DNA from: Archaeoglobales archaeon
GTDB lineage: Archaea; Halobacteriota; Archaeoglobi; Archaeoglobales; Archaeoglobaceae
Direction: 5' to 3'
Assembly: GCA_030055525.1 (NCBI GenBank)
Contig: JASFYJ010000002.1
Span: 62,001-126,000, forward strand
Length of the DNA stretch: 64,000 nucleotides
Shown in pieces: positions 51,092-59,960 of the stretch. A program made the translations under genes and the position numbers. The notes under the pieces were generated by a model, which made no database searches, was not told the DNA's origin, and worked only from the letters and a program-made list of their open reading frames with translations. The first letter of the stretch is position 1, and every line of letters begins with the position of its first letter.

Positions 51092-51697
51092 TTAAATTGA
51101 GAAGAACAACGCGTAGCCGAGAACGATTGGCATTGGAAGAAAAACTAAGAATGCTTTTATTTTCCTGAAAACAAAACAGAAAGCAGAGGGGATTAAGGAG
51201 AATTCGAGATAAATTGTAACCAATAGTATAAACCGAAGTTCTGCTGGTAAATTATGAGCAAAACCAACCGACTCTGCTCTTCCAGTCGGGAGCAGAAAAA
51301 GAATTGCCAGTCCGGCAGAGATCAGAAACCAGAAGTAGAAGGCAAAGATTTCCCTTCTGCTTACTCCCGCAGAGAGCAAAAAAGAGCTTGCAAAGATGGC
51401 TGGAAAGACTATGAGAGTTATGGGTAGCAAAGACGCTAAGATACTTACAAGATCTATCTCTTTCACCAAATAGAGCAATGCTGAGCCCAGAAGGAGATTA
51501 GCAATGAGCCCAGCAATAAAAATTCCCAAAATTGTTGTCTTTTTTGAAAAGAAGCTTTGGAATCTAAGCATAATCGCGGGAACTATTGCGAGGAGTAGAA
51601 TTAAACCGAGAAAGGACAGGCTTGGAATGAATTTAAGCCCAACTGCGACCAAAAGAACTGCAAGGAAAAAGATTAGGACGTTCAGATTCTCCCGCAT
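51092..51697 (-). CDS. Polytopic membrane protein
   Basis: 201 residues from the ATG at 51697, behind a GGTGA ribosome site at 51707-51703. Six hydrophobic helices, few charged loops, including the loop SRREIFAFYF between helices four and five. No family recognised. It follows the small leader frame 51703-51789 and so comes under promoter block D. It is a candidate permease or immunity protein of the same regulon. Confidence 0.58.
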   Translation of the reverse strand: MRENLNVLIFFLAVLLVAVGLKFIPSLSFLGLILLLAIVPAIMLRFQSFFSKKTTILGIFIAGLIANLLLGSALLYLVKEIDLVSILASLLPITLIVFPAIFASSFLLSAGVSRREIFAFYFWFLISAGLAILFLLPTGRAESVGFAHNLPAELRFILLVTIYLEFSLIPSAFCFVFRKIKAFLVFLPMPIVLGYALFFSI

Positions 51698-51702
51698 TAA
51701 GA

Positions 51703-51789
51703 TCACCTCACGTATTTAATCACTCCGAGGGATATTTGGCTGTTTCGCAAACAGCTCAGAATAAGGCTTATTTTCTCAAGGATAGCCAT
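51703..51789 (-). CDS. 28-codon leader frame, apparent decayed copy of the shared signal-peptide segment
   Basis: It starts at an ATG at 51789 with GGTGAAAGC upstream. The product, MAILEKISLILSCLRNSQIS and eight more residues, resembles the shared signal MTIAKKIISLFLVLVM over its first twelve positions, including its DNA. It then stops just before the membrane-protein gene at 51697. I read it as a leftover from a duplicated promoter-plus-signal unit whose original coding part was replaced. It may still be translated as a short leader. Confidence 0.45.
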   Translation of the reverse strand: MAILEKISLILSCLRNSQISLGVIKYVR

Positions 51790-51855
51790 GCTTTCACCTA
51801 ACTAAGCATAGATTTACAGAATATAAGAATTTCGCTCCTTGCTGACATATTTACT
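51790..51855 (-). promoter_or_regulatory. Promoter block D, degenerate copy
   Basis: Minus-strand order: AAATATGTCAGCAAGGAGC, then TTCTTATATTCTG as TATA-like box, then TTAGGTGAAAGC and the ATG at 51789. Only half of the palindrome survives (ATATGT at 51845-51850 side), but the CAGCAAG-x-AGC extension and the 56-base distance to the start codon are kept. The left part runs into the end of the MFS gene, so the copy is truncated. Confidence 0.6.
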
Positions 51856-53355
51856 TTAAGTCCTATTTGCCTTTAAGCTGTTCAAATGTTCTTCGCCACT
51901 CAAAAAAAGTAGGGTTAGAAGCGAGGCAAAGATTGGGAGCCATAGCATTGTAGAGAAAACGAAGGCAAAGCTGTTCATGAAACCTTCAACCATTCCAATC
52001 AGTGGAACTGGTTTGCCCTGAACCGCTAAATAGAACAACAAATTCATCGTGCCTGGATCGGGTATCTGGTTGCCGTAGCTTGGAATCCAGTCCTTCATTC
52101 TGTTTGTAAGCAAAACGCCACCAACCGCAACACCCATCGCCTGAGCTAAGGTATTCATCGATCTTAGCGTTCCATTTGCCACTCCCGCCTTTTCTATTGG
52201 AATCGAAGCCATCAAAACGTTTAATGTCGGAGATATAAGCAATCCATTGCCTATTCCGAGAGGTATGAGCATAACAAAGAATTCCCAGTAGGTAACTTCG
52301 ATCCTTACATCCATCAGGTTGAACATGCCGAAAGCGAAGAGCAGAGGACCGAGACACATGAGATATTTTGGATTCATCTTGTCACTAAGCCTTCCCGCAA
52401 TTGGAGACACTATTGTGTTCATAATTGGCATTGCGATCATCCAGTAGCCCGCCTGTTCTGCACTTAGAGATTTTATTCCCTGAAGGAAGTATGGAATTAG
52501 AAAGATTGAGGCTGACATTCCAAAAAATAAAATTGACGACGCCAAGCACCCTACTGTGAAATTACGAACTCTAAATAAGCTCAAATCGAGCAAAGGATAT
52601 TCATAGGTTATTTCTCTGAAAACGAATGCTATTAAGTATGGAATCGAAATCACAAAGCATGCTAAGGTTTTTTCATCACTCCATCCCCAGTTCTGCCCCT
52701 CTATGATGCCCAAAGTCAGTGAACCCAAGCCGATGGCGAGCAAAAAAGTTCCGAGATAGTCTATTGGCATTTTCTCTCTCGCCCCAAGCTTTGGAATTGT
52801 GAACCAGCCCGCAATTGTAGAGATTATTCCGATTGGGACGTTTATATAAAAAACCCAGTGCCAGCTCAAATGCGTAGTGAGCCAACCACCTATTATTGGA
52901 CCAAGAGTAAAGCTTGATGCCATCAGAATGCCATTTAAGCCCATTACTGTTCCCCTTTTTCCCGCTGGGAAAAGTTCAGTTGCTATTGCCAATGTATTTG
53001 CGCTCAAAATCGTTCCTCCGACTGCCTGAATTATGCGGAAAAAGATTAGTGACTCTATGTTCCACGATTGCGCACAGAGAAAACTGCTTGCTGTGAATAT
53101 GACCATGCCGAGAATGAAAAGCCTATCTCGCCTATACATGTCTCCAAGCCTGCCAGTGAGCACAAGCAACACAACCATCGTTAGCGTGTAGGAATTCAGA
53201 ATCCACTGCAAATCCGACATCTTTGCGTTGAAATCCTCTGCAATTCTTGGTAAGGCTACATTAAGAACGCTGACATCGAGCAAAACCATGAATAGACCGA
53301 AGCTTACAGGTAAGAAGGCTATCCAGCTCTTTAACAAGCTTTCTTGCTGGTTCAT
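51856..53355 (-). CDS. DHA2-type MFS multidrug exporter (EmrB/QacA family)
   Basis: 499 residues with 14 predicted helices. Motif FMVLLDVSVLNVALPRIAED in helix 1, GRLGDMYRRDRLFILGM (MFS motif A) between helices 2 and 3, and GPIIGGWLTTHLSWHWVFYINVP (motif C and end) are typical for proton-driven drug exporters of the DHA2 group. It is downstream of the large exported protein at 53352 with a four-base overlap. Substrate not readable. An export or resistance role fits the surrounding peptide locus. Confidence 0.87.
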   Translation of the reverse strand: MNQQESLLKSWIAFLPVSFGLFMVLLDVSVLNVALPRIAEDFNAKMSDLQWILNSYTLTMVVLLVLTGRLGDMYRRDRLFILGMVIFTASSFLCAQSWNIESLIFFRIIQAVGGTILSANTLAIATELFPAGKRGTVMGLNGILMASSFTLGPIIGGWLTTHLSWHWVFYINVPIGIISTIAGWFTIPKLGAREKMPIDYLGTFLLAIGLGSLTLGIIEGQNWGWSDEKTLACFVISIPYLIAFVFREITYEYPLLDLSLFRVRNFTVGCLASSILFFGMSASIFLIPYFLQGIKSLSAEQAGYWMIAMPIMNTIVSPIAGRLSDKMNPKYLMCLGPLLFAFGMFNLMDVRIEVTYWEFFVMLIPLGIGNGLLISPTLNVLMASIPIEKAGVANGTLRSMNTLAQAMGVAVGGVLLTNRMKDWIPSYGNQIPDPGTMNLLFYLAVQGKPVPLIGMVEGFMNSFAFVFSTMLWLPIFASLLTLLFLSGEEHLNSLKANRT

Positions 53356-55430
53356 GCTTTCCTTCTTTTTCTCGCAAACCTTACAATTGCAATTATTGCA
53401 AAGGAGATTAGGGCTAAAGTGGTGATTGTGACGAAATTAAGCAGAGGTCCCTCTTTGACTTCGATTGAAACCGTTATTGGATTTGACTTCTGCTTGTAGC
53501 CATCTTCATTCTCAAAGCCCAAAGTAATCGTTGCGGGATAAAATCCAATTCCAGCATCCTTGCTTGCCTCAATCCTGAACTTAGCTACAGCGGTATCTCC
53601 TGGATTCATAGTCCCAACAAAGTAAACTCCCGGCTGAGATACACCAATCATGCTCGCAATCGAGCTCACTCCAGCAACGCTGAGAGGTGGTGAAACCTGC
53701 AATTCAACAACAGCATTCTTTGCAACAGCACTCCCAGAATTCTTTATCTTAACCGCTATCTCTCCAGTTGAATCTGGATAAAGCTCCCCATCTACGCTGA
53801 GGACTTCAAAGGCTGAAAATTTCGGTGCGACGAAAACGGGAACCTCGATTATGCTTAGTAGATCTTCAGCATTTCCAATTTTATACTTTGCGAGAATATA
53901 AAGCCTGTAATAACCACCAAGAGCGTCTTCAGAAACTGAAAGCCTGAACTTAGCCTCTCCAACATCATTTGGGTTCAACTTCTGCAGATAAGAGCTTTGA
54001 CTAAGAGTGGTTATAAAAGAGGGGACAAAAATATAGAGTTCCACGGATTCCAAGGCATAATCAATCTTATTTTTAAGCGAAACCCTCAAATCCCCCTTTA
54101 AACCAACCCCAAGCTGGGATTCAACCTTTTCAATGCCTATAAGCGACGGGCTCACTTCTACTTCAACGAATTCCTGAGGTGTAGCAACTTCGCTTCCAAG
54201 TTCGTTCCTGTATTTCAGCAAAAAGCTTCCCCGATAGCTCCCAGCGGGAGCCATGGATTTTACATAGAACAACGCAATCTTCTTTTCTCCTTTTTTGATA
54301 TTGCCTATATAAGGCGTGTTTTCTGGCTGAAGAGCTTGATTATCAAATGAGAGTATTGCAACCACATTTTGAAGGTCTTCCTGACTTTCGAATTCAACGC
54401 TCACAACTCCTCTTGAAGCCATAGTCACGAATTGTGTTGAACTTTGCGACTGAGTTTGCATCAGGCTGGAAAGCAAGCTTGATTGACCAATGGAAACCGC
54501 TTGAGTAGCTTGGGAGCTTTGAATGGATTTTGCTGGAGTTAAAAAGCTTTCAACTTTCGATACCGAGAAAACCTTTCCCTTTTCAACCGCTAAACCAATT
54601 TGCTTTGAAATCGCAATCTGCCCAGAATTTGTGCTGAATTTTAATGTCAGCGATGCGGGATAATCTTGGCTTAAAGCTTTATCGCTCACAAAGACTTTAA
54701 AAGATACCGAGATCTTTTCGCCTGCTTTTAGCTCACTTATGTAAGTTGAAATCGCATCTGGATTTGGCAGAATCGGAGCGGAGACGTTCAAGAATACTAC
54801 TGCATCTTTTATATCCTTTTCACCGACATTCTCTATGACTAAATCAACCTTTCCTTCTCTTCCAGCTTTTAATGGACCGCTTACAACCTTAGCACTGAAA
54901 TCGTAGTCTTTCTTTGCGATTTTGATTTTAAAGTATTCCGTGACCTTTTGAGCTCCTGAATAGCTTAGAAGGTAATTTGAGCCTACTGCGGATAGGGAAA
55001 CCTTTGTATAACTTATTTCAACTGGAATCGAGTATTCACCAAGCGGGGCATTTTCATCAATCTTAACTCTAAAAGTGGCGCTTGCAGTTCTTCCAGCTGG
55101 AAGGTCTCCGATTATTTGTGCGTTAGCTGTTTCAACGCTTATTGGATAACCTCCTTCAAGCTCAACCCTCACGTCTTTGGCTGTTGTCAGTAAGGTTAGC
55201 AGTTGCGAAGTGTTCTCGTTTGCAGGAAAGTCGGTTATTTTGGCTTCATTTTCTATCAAAAGGGTTAAGGCAGTATCGTCGCCAAGATAAAGCTTTCCAT
55301 CTCCAGCAACTGAAACTTGAAAATCTATTTGAGGTTCAATTGCATAGGTTATAGGTATCGTTAAAATGAAAGCTATTAGAACGAGAACTATATACTTACT
55401 ATATCCTACAGATATTTTTATCTGATTCAA
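53352..55430 (-). CDS. Large exported protein with repeated Ig-like (COG1361/NEW3-type) domains and C-terminal anchor
   Basis: 692 residues. A signal sequence (IVLVLIAFILTIPITYAIEP) starts the chain. Four to five repeated beta-sandwich units follow, recognisable by patterns such as GEYSIPVEISYTK, APAGSYRGSFLLKYRNE and IGFYPATITLGFENEDGY, each ending with a tyrosine/glycine strand. A single C-terminal membrane helix (FVTITTLALISFAIIAIV) and RFARKRRKA end it. This is the plan of the archaeal S-layer-like COG1361 proteins. It overlaps the DHA2 exporter by four bases; such pairs suggest an extracellular partner of the exporter. Confidence 0.78.
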   Translation of the reverse strand: MNQIKISVGYSKYIVLVLIAFILTIPITYAIEPQIDFQVSVAGDGKLYLGDDTALTLLIENEAKITDFPANENTSQLLTLLTTAKDVRVELEGGYPISVETANAQIIGDLPAGRTASATFRVKIDENAPLGEYSIPVEISYTKVSLSAVGSNYLLSYSGAQKVTEYFKIKIAKKDYDFSAKVVSGPLKAGREGKVDLVIENVGEKDIKDAVVFLNVSAPILPNPDAISTYISELKAGEKISVSFKVFVSDKALSQDYPASLTLKFSTNSGQIAISKQIGLAVEKGKVFSVSKVESFLTPAKSIQSSQATQAVSIGQSSLLSSLMQTQSQSSTQFVTMASRGVVSVEFESQEDLQNVVAILSFDNQALQPENTPYIGNIKKGEKKIALFYVKSMAPAGSYRGSFLLKYRNELGSEVATPQEFVEVEVSPSLIGIEKVESQLGVGLKGDLRVSLKNKIDYALESVELYIFVPSFITTLSQSSYLQKLNPNDVGEAKFRLSVSEDALGGYYRLYILAKYKIGNAEDLLSIIEVPVFVAPKFSAFEVLSVDGELYPDSTGEIAVKIKNSGSAVAKNAVVELQVSPPLSVAGVSSIASMIGVSQPGVYFVGTMNPGDTAVAKFRIEASKDAGIGFYPATITLGFENEDGYKQKSNPITVSIEVKEGPLLNFVTITTLALISFAIIAIVRFARKRRKA

Positions 55431-55525
55431 CTTTCCACCTCTTTTTGTTTTATTTTTAGACTCGAATTCAGATTATAACGGTTTTGGACATCTTCTTGTT
55501 ACGTCGGAGATAAAAAATTTTGAAA

Positions 55526-55608
55526 TGCGGGGGGAGGGATTCGAACCCCCGAACCCCTACGGGACTGGACCCTAAATCCAGCGCCTTTGTCCACTCGGCA
55601 ACCCCCGC
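55526..55608 (-). tRNA. tRNA-Leu (anticodon UAG)
   Basis: 83 nucleotides on the minus strand. The acceptor stem GCGGGGG (55608-55602) pairs with CCCCCGC, followed by discriminator A at 55526; no CCA is encoded. The anticodon stem CTGGA/TCCAG encloses the loop TTTAGGG, with anticodon TAG at 55574-55572. A long variable arm (CCCGTAGGGG region) marks the class II tRNA, and the T arm GGGTTCGAATCCC is intact. It reads CUA leucine codons. No intron is visible. Confidence 0.93.
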
Positions 55609-55699
55609 TTGCAGTAAGTTGAGCAATCGTTTTATGTGCTTTTTGGTGTTGAAGTATCTTTTGGTAAGATATTTAGGTTGGGAGTGCTGTGGCAAAATT

Positions 55700-55882
55700 A
55701 TGATCGAGGTTGGAGAAAAAATGTTAAAGAGAGCAAATTTTTGCAAGGAGAAATGTCCCATCTGTACAAGAGGAAGAAAGGGTAACAAGATTGCGAGAGG
55801 ATTTACAAAACATTTTTGTCGAAAAGTTTGTCCCTACTGCAAAGCTTATGAACAGATTTTCAAAAAGAAGGCCTACGAGTAA
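55700..55882 (+). CDS. Small Cys-rich protein with two CxxxCPxC motifs
   Basis: 60 residues from the ATG at 55700; the longer frame from 55520 runs through the tRNA and is not real. Two motifs, CKEKCPIC (residues about 15-22) and CRKVCPYC (about 42-49), share the C-x3-C-P-x-C spacing, which could hold a [4Fe-4S] cluster or two zinc sites. Surrounded by Lys/Arg, so possibly nucleic-acid binding. Family not recognised. Divergent from the tRNA. Confidence 0.6.
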   Translation: MIEVGEKMLKRANFCKEKCPICTRGRKGNKIARGFTKHFCRKVCPYCKAYEQIFKKKAYE

Positions 55883-55985
55883 CCAAATTTTTCCGGAATA
55901 ATAGGATCTCATAAGTATAATCATTATTACAATTTTTATAGAAAAATTTAAATAGGTTCAGATCAAAACAAATTGAGGTGATTAG

Positions 55986-56141
55986 ATGGAGATATTGATA
56001 GTAGCAACGATGTTCGTAGTAGGAGTTAGTGTGCTGCAGTTTTTACATTTCAGAAAGACAAGGTCAAAAATGGAAGCAATAAAAAGAAGTGCTTCAGAAA
56101 TAGAAAATGAAAGTAAAAAATTAAAAGTAGATTGCACTTAA
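55986..56141 (+). CDS. Small single-helix membrane protein
   Basis: 51 residues. It starts from an ATG preceded by GAGGTGATTAG (GGTGA ribosome site) and, further up, a TTTAAATAG box. One membrane helix (ILIVATMFVVGVSVLQFL) is followed by a basic/acidic cytoplasmic tail (KRSASEIENESKKLK). It converges on potD with ten bases between stops. Function unknown. Good signals despite its size support a real gene. Confidence 0.6.
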   Translation: MEILIVATMFVVGVSVLQFLHFRKTRSKMEAIKRSASEIENESKKLKVDCT

Positions 56142-56151
56142 TAAAAATAGC

Positions 56152-57321
56152 TTAAAACTTTTTCTTAAGTGCTGCTGCAGCGGCCGTTCCTGCCAAAGTT
56201 AGTGCCATCTCAAATCCAGGGACTTTTTTAGCTGCTTTAACCTCTATCATCAGGTTTTCTATCTTCCTTCTAGTTGCATCGTCTATGGATGGGGTGTACC
56301 ACATCTTCTTGTAAAGCTCTGTGGGTATGTAGACGGCTGGATTGTTAAGAATTTCTTCGCTTATGTATTCTTTAGCCTCTGTTACAGGGCTTGCGTATTT
56401 TATATATTCAGAATTTCGTGCTGAAATCTCTGGTTCAAGCATGAAATTTATAAACTCATGGGCAAGTTCTATGTTTTCGGCATCTCTGGGGATACACATG
56501 CTATCCGTCCAGATGGTTGCCCCCTCTTCGGGAATAGCAAAGCTAACCTCCTTTAAACCTTCTTCATACTGAAGCCTCACGATATCTCCGTTATAAGCGT
56601 GAGCAACGTAAATGGAGGCATTTTTTAACCCTTCATAATATACGTTAGCTCCGGCATAGGCTGCCAAGTAATCTTTTTGTTTTATAAGTACCTCCTTCAC
56701 TTCATTCATCGTACTATCACTCCAGTCGTCTGGAGCTTTTCCAAGATACGCCTTGCAAGATAAAATCACCTCCATTGGTTCTTCAAGCATAGTAATCTTC
56801 CTTTTGTATTTCTCCAAGAAACCGTAGCTTGGATCAAAGATCTGTTTCAGGCTTGTAATTTTTTCTGCAAGATCGCTTCTATATCCAAAACCCGTGGAAC
56901 CCCACATGTATACTACGCTGTACTTTCCTTCTGGGTCATAGGGTGTACTTCTAAACTTTTCATCAACCTTTGAATAGTTTGGAATTAGACTCTTGTTCAA
57001 TTCTAAAAGCAAGTTTTTTCTTCTAGCGATATCAAGCACGTAATCTGGGAGAATGACCACATCATATCCACTTTTCCCTGCTTCAAGCTTTGAAAGTACC
57101 ACGTTTGGATCGTCGTATTCGTCGTAAACTATCCTACTTCTCGGTATCCCTGCATATTCTGAAAACTCGTCGAGAAGGGTCTCATCTATGTAATACGACC
57201 AGTTATAAATTTTTAGGCTCTTTTCTGATTTAACTTGGGCTCTTACAATTTTTGCACCACTTAAGCTAACAATTCCTACCACAACAGCCTTCAAGAAGTC
57301 TCTCCTGCTAAGTTTTGCCAT
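56152..57321 (-). CDS. potD: Spermidine/putrescine-type ABC transporter binding protein with Tat signal
   Basis: 389 residues from the ATG at 57321; an upstream extension of 26 codons has no support. The N-terminus is a twin-arginine signal (KLSRRDFLKAVVVGIVSLSG). The mature PotD-type fold contains LKIYNWSYYIDETLLDEF, KLEAGKSGYDVVILPDYV and FINFMLEPEISARNSEY, as in polyamine binding proteins. The C-terminus is hydrophobic (ALTLAGTAAAAALKKKF), possibly a membrane anchor. Last gene of the pot operon; export would use the Tat system. Confidence 0.87.
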   Translation of the reverse strand: MAKLSRRDFLKAVVVGIVSLSGAKIVRAQVKSEKSLKIYNWSYYIDETLLDEFSEYAGIPRSRIVYDEYDDPNVVLSKLEAGKSGYDVVILPDYVLDIARRKNLLLELNKSLIPNYSKVDEKFRSTPYDPEGKYSVVYMWGSTGFGYRSDLAEKITSLKQIFDPSYGFLEKYKRKITMLEEPMEVILSCKAYLGKAPDDWSDSTMNEVKEVLIKQKDYLAAYAGANVYYEGLKNASIYVAHAYNGDIVRLQYEEGLKEVSFAIPEEGATIWTDSMCIPRDAENIELAHEFINFMLEPEISARNSEYIKYASPVTEAKEYISEEILNNPAVYIPTELYKKMWYTPSIDDATRRKIENLMIEVKAAKKVPGFEMALTLAGTAAAAALKKKF

Positions 57322-57352
57322 GTTTAAAGCATATTTTCTAAGAATAAAAAAA

Positions 57353-58081
57353 TTACTCCTCTCTGATAGATATCCGCACGTAAAGGTAAGACAGTACAAT
57401 CGATATCAGGAGCATTAAAGATGCCAAAGCGTTTATCGACGGGCTTACAACACCCCTGGCCGCCTGAGACCATATCAAGAGTGGAAGAGTGTTGAATCCA
57501 GGTCCAGTTGTAAATGCAGTTTTTATAAAATTATCCCAAGAAAGCGTAAAAGCAATAAGGGATGCTGCTACAATACCTGGCATTAGAAGTGGTAGCACTA
57601 CTTTTGTGAAGGTCTGAAATTCATTGGCTCCAAGAGTGTAAGATGCTTCTTCAATTGATTTTTCGATAGAGGATGCCCTTGCGTAGACTACTACGTAAAC
57701 AAAGGCAACGTTAAAAGCTATGTGCCCTGTTAGAACGGAATAGTAACCCAATGGAAACTCCAACATCTTAAAGAACAAAAGTAAAGCTACAGCTTCGGTT
57801 ATTTCTGGTATAACAATTGGAGGATAAAAAAGAGACTCCAAAAAGTGCCCTCTTTTTTTAAAGCTGTATGCAGCTAATGTGCCTAAGATCACGGAGATCA
57901 AAGTTGAGAGGATTGCGACGTTTAAGCTGTTAAAAAAAGCAGTTGTTACGTTTCTATCGTTTAAAATTGCTTCGTAGTTGCGAAAGGTAAACCCATCATC
58001 GTAGAACGATGAAAAGACCAGATATATTATTGGAACGTAAAGGAATGCAAAAACAGCCACTGTTAAGATTTTTAAGATCAT
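57353..58081 (-). CDS. potC: Polyamine-type ABC transporter permease PotC
   Basis: 242 residues with six helices. The cytoplasmic coupling motif EEASYTLGANEFQTFTKVVLPLLMPGI is the EAA loop that docks on PotA. NVAFVYVVVYARASSIEKS precedes it. Start overlaps potB by four bases. Forms the membrane channel with PotB for import of polyamine-like substrates. Confidence 0.87.
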   Translation of the reverse strand: MILKILTVAVFAFLYVPIIYLVFSSFYDDGFTFRNYEAILNDRNVTTAFFNSLNVAILSTLISVILGTLAAYSFKKRGHFLESLFYPPIVIPEITEAVALLLFFKMLEFPLGYYSVLTGHIAFNVAFVYVVVYARASSIEKSIEEASYTLGANEFQTFTKVVLPLLMPGIVAASLIAFTLSWDNFIKTAFTTGPGFNTLPLLIWSQAARGVVSPSINALASLMLLISIVLSYLYVRISIREE

Positions 58082-58821
58082 ATCTCAAGCCTCCCTACTC
58101 TCTTTATGTAGTATAAGATTGCCGCAACTACTATGATCATGTAGAAGACAGATAATGCAGAACCTCTCCACCAGTTGTGGTATTTTATAAAAAGATCCCA
58201 AGTTAGTGTTCCAAGCGTTGTGATCGAAACACCGCCGAGCATTGTTGGAACTACAAACTCCCCAAGTGCTGGAACAAAAACGAGTAAACACCCAGCTACC
58301 ATTCCTGGTTTAGATAGAGGAACCATCACCTTGTAGAAAGTTTCAAGTGGTTTAGCGCCCAAGGTGTAGGATGCTTCAATAACAGAAACTTTCAGTTTTT
58401 CCAGAGACGCGTACAGAGGTAAGATCATGAAAGGTAGATAGTCGTATACCATACCTATTATCACGGCCGTAAAAGTAAACAGTAGATCGAATTTTGAGAG
58501 AATTGCCATTAAAGCGTAAGTTCTTAGAAGAAAGCTGATCCAGAAGGGTAATATTATAAGTATCAGAAGCGTGTTTTTCCATTTTTTTGATTTTACTGCG
58601 ATGTAGTAAGCTACGGGATAGGCTATTAACAAACAAAGAAGCGTTGTAATTGCTGCTATTATGAACGAATTCAGGAAGAACTGTGCGTATATAGGATTAA
58701 AAATTTCAAAGAAGTGTTTTAAAGTAAATTCGGGATATCCAAAGCCATAAGCAACTACTATAGCAAATGGAAGGTAGAAAAAAACTGCTAGATAAGCTAT
58801 CGCTGGAAGAGACAGCTTCAT
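58078..58821 (-). CDS. potB: Polyamine-type ABC transporter permease PotB
   Basis: 247 residues, six helices. EASYTLGAKPLETFYKVMVPLSKPGM is the EAA loop. The LPFWISFLLRTYALMAIL stretch is typical of PotB. Overlaps both potA and potC by four bases, so the four genes are tightly coupled in the order A-B-C-D. Confidence 0.87.
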   Translation of the reverse strand: MKLSLPAIAYLAVFFYLPFAIVVAYGFGYPEFTLKHFFEIFNPIYAQFFLNSFIIAAITTLLCLLIAYPVAYYIAVKSKKWKNTLLILIILPFWISFLLRTYALMAILSKFDLLFTFTAVIIGMVYDYLPFMILPLYASLEKLKVSVIEASYTLGAKPLETFYKVMVPLSKPGMVAGCLLVFVPALGEFVVPTMLGGVSITTLGTLTWDLFIKYHNWWRGSALSVFYMIIVVAAILYYIKRVGRLEI

Positions 58822-59855
58822 GCTTCAAGCAATATTGCATCTTCGCTGTTCCAGCCAGCCACAACCTTTTCTGCTTCTTTGATCCTGACACTAGATGGTG
58901 TCAAAGCTTTAAGATACGCATTTCCAACTCTTAGCTTAAGCAAAAGGTGACTTCCGAGATAGTTTACCTCTTCAACCACTGCTTCAAACGAGTTTTCGGC
59001 GGAATCATTTATTCGTACTTTTTCTGGTCTTATAGAGATTAGAAATTCTCTCGATCCATTCAATTTTTTAACTCTAACTCTTCCTATCTCGCTGAAAACT
59101 TCTCCATTTTCAACCCTTGCACTGATGAAGTTCATCTCCCCTATGAATGAAGCGACAAATTTCGTAGCTGGTTTTTCGTAGATCTCTTGTGGCGTTCCTA
59201 TCTGTTCTATTTTTCCGGAATTAATAACTGCAATCCTGTCTGATAAAGTCAGAGCTTCGCTCTGGTCGTGGGTTACATATATGAAAGTAGTTTCAACAGT
59301 TTTTTGAATTCTTTTAAGTTCCATTGCCATATGTTGTCTTACTTTAAAATCTAAAGCTCCAAGTGGTTCGTCGAGCAGTAAAACTGAAGGTTCAGTAATT
59401 AGGGCCCTTGCTATTGCCACTCTTTGCTGCTGACCCCCTGAGAGTTGATTGATCCTTCTTTTAGCATATATTTTTGGATCTAAATTTACTAACTCAAGGT
59501 ATTTGAATACTTTCTCTCTTATCTCCCCTTCGTCAACTTTTCTGATCCTTAGACCATATGCAACGTTTTCATAGACGTTTAAGTGTGGAAATAAAGCTAA
59601 ATCTTGAAAAACCATACCTATATTTCTTTTGTACGGAGGTTTATTCGTACAGTCTTCCCCGTTAAATTTTACACAACCTCTATCCGGAGATACAAGCCCT
59701 GCAATAATTTTTATTATCGTTGTTTTTCCAGATCCGCTTGGGCCGAGAATTGAGAAGAATTCACCTTTGCGGATGCGTAGAGTTATGTCCTTCAGAACTT
59801 CATAACTGCCGTAGTGCTTTGATACGTTTTCGAGTTCGACGGCATACGTAACCAC
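58818..59855 (-). CDS. potA: Polyamine-type ABC transporter ATPase PotA
   Basis: 345 residues. Walker A LGPSGSGKTT, signature [16 protein letters not shown] and Walker B VLLLDEPLGALD are intact, as is the switch His in YVTHDQSEALTLSD. The C-terminal 110 residues form a TOBE domain (FLISIRPEKVRIND). First gene of the operon. The 219-base upstream gap holds nested inverted repeats at 59961-60004. Confidence 0.9.
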   Translation of the reverse strand: MVTYAVELENVSKHYGSYEVLKDITLRIRKGEFFSILGPSGSGKTTIIKIIAGLVSPDRGCVKFNGEDCTNKPPYKRNIGMVFQDLALFPHLNVYENVAYGLRIRKVDEGEIREKVFKYLELVNLDPKIYAKRRINQLSGGQQQRVAIARALITEPSVLLLDEPLGALDFKVRQHMAMELKRIQKTVETTFIYVTHDQSEALTLSDRIAVINSGKIEQIGTPQEIYEKPATKFVASFIGEMNFISARVENGEVFSEIGRVRVKKLNGSREFLISIRPEKVRINDSAENSFEAVVEEVNYLGSHLLLKLRVGNAYLKALTPSSVRIKEAEKVVAGWNSEDAILLEA

Positions 59856-59960
59856 GTATTAGTTTCGATCCTTTTTGTATAAAAACCTTGCGTCTTAGGT
59901 AATTTTTTTGTAGGACAGTAAATTAAACTTCTAGTAAACTTTTTAACAATTTTTTTGCCT

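Noticed and set aside
55520-55699. N-terminal extension of the Cys-rich small protein
   Set aside because: It reads through the tRNA-Leu gene on the other strand. The real start is the ATG at 55700.
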